11,535 bases of DNA, from the NCBI GenBank assembly GCA_034933305.1, contig JAYFNU010000021.1:1-11535 (forward strand), read 5' to 3'. Within the stretch, counting starts at the first letter, position 1. The number at the start of each line of letters is the position of its first letter. Under the pieces are notes generated by a model. The model searched no databases, was not told the DNA's origin, and saw only the letters and a program-made list of their open reading frames with translations. The position numbers were made by a program, and so were the translations under genes. The DNA is from JAYFNU01 sp034933305. GTDB taxonomy: Bacteria; Bacillota; Clostridia; Oscillospirales; Ruminococcaceae. Below are positions 11,434 through 11,535 of the stretch, one piece after another.

Positions 11434-11535
11434 GCAGTTTTCGCGCAATTTATTCCACCGCTCCGCGCGTGTCCGCGCCGTGTCCGCTGCCGGCCGCCCG
11501 CGCATCCGCGCGCGCGGCAAAGGGCCGGGGGGGGG
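11434..11535. other. Upstream end of the window with no recognised gene, ending in 9 G
   Basis: About 100 nt of very GC-rich sequence beyond the hppA promoter in which I see no gene or motif. The last nine bases are all G, mirroring the outward poly-G of the left end and probably artefactual. Confidence 0.5.

Noticed and set aside
1..11535. CRISPR array, tRNA, rRNA, insertion sequence, integrase or attachment site
   Set aside because: I saw no regularly spaced repeats, tRNA-like cloverleaf, transposase or integrase motifs, or paired direct repeats flanking the phage-like genes.

Overview
The window is a GC-rich (by eye about 60-65 %) stretch of bacterial DNA. It carries eight genes, each supported by an open frame plus a ribosome binding site or recognisable family motifs. 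Strong GGAGG-type Shine-Dalgarno sites, simple sigma-A promoters, a ferredoxin-fused aldo/keto reductase, a Cache-type hybrid histidine kinase and a K+-dependent membrane pyrophosphatase together suggest a GC-rich anaerobic Clostridia member (Oscillospiraceae/Christensenellales-like). This is inference; no 16S or other marker gene is present. Both ends run into G homopolymers on the outgoing strand, so the window is probably an entire assembled contig with artefactual tips.

Layout from left to right. (1) 31-1652, minus strand: a phage scaffold-like gene followed by a major capsid protein gene. They have their own putative promoter and a hairpin-rich leader that contains an intrinsic terminator. 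The rest of any phage is missing: the left side is cut by the contig end, and the expected upstream genes (terminase, portal) are replaced by a host-like gene. (2) 1941-3053, minus: a 4Fe-4S aldo/keto reductase whose promoter has the over-long 19-bp spacer and internal dyad of MerR-family control. (3) 3244-7076, minus: an operon of a hybrid sensor kinase and a sugar-type substrate-binding lipoprotein. The two genes overlap by 4 bp, with a strong promoter before and a terminator after, and no ABC transporter genes nearby. (4) 7301-8934, plus, divergent from the kinase: a MarR-family regulator and an alpha-oxoamine synthase most like bacterial serine palmitoyltransferase. A perfect 24-bp palindrome lies on the MarR transcription start. 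(5) 9003-11132, minus, convergent with the previous pair: a membrane-embedded pyrophosphatase (hppA) with unusual variants in its active-site motifs and a leader of about 265 nt rich in inverted repeats.

How the parts may work together. The kinase and binding lipoprotein look like a two-part sensor in which the lipoprotein presents a ligand to the Cache domain of the kinase. The MarR-synthase pair looks like a self-regulated lipid or amino-ketone module. The pyrophosphatase would recycle biosynthetic pyrophosphate into a Na+ (or H+) gradient. The capsid/scaffold pair is either a prophage fragment or a displaced cassette.

The items most worth following up are the kinase/binding-protein operon without a transporter, the MarR-controlled sphingolipid-type synthase, the divergent pyrophosphatase with its structured leader, and the isolated capsid cassette. 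I found no CRISPR array, tRNA, rRNA, insertion sequence or integrase.
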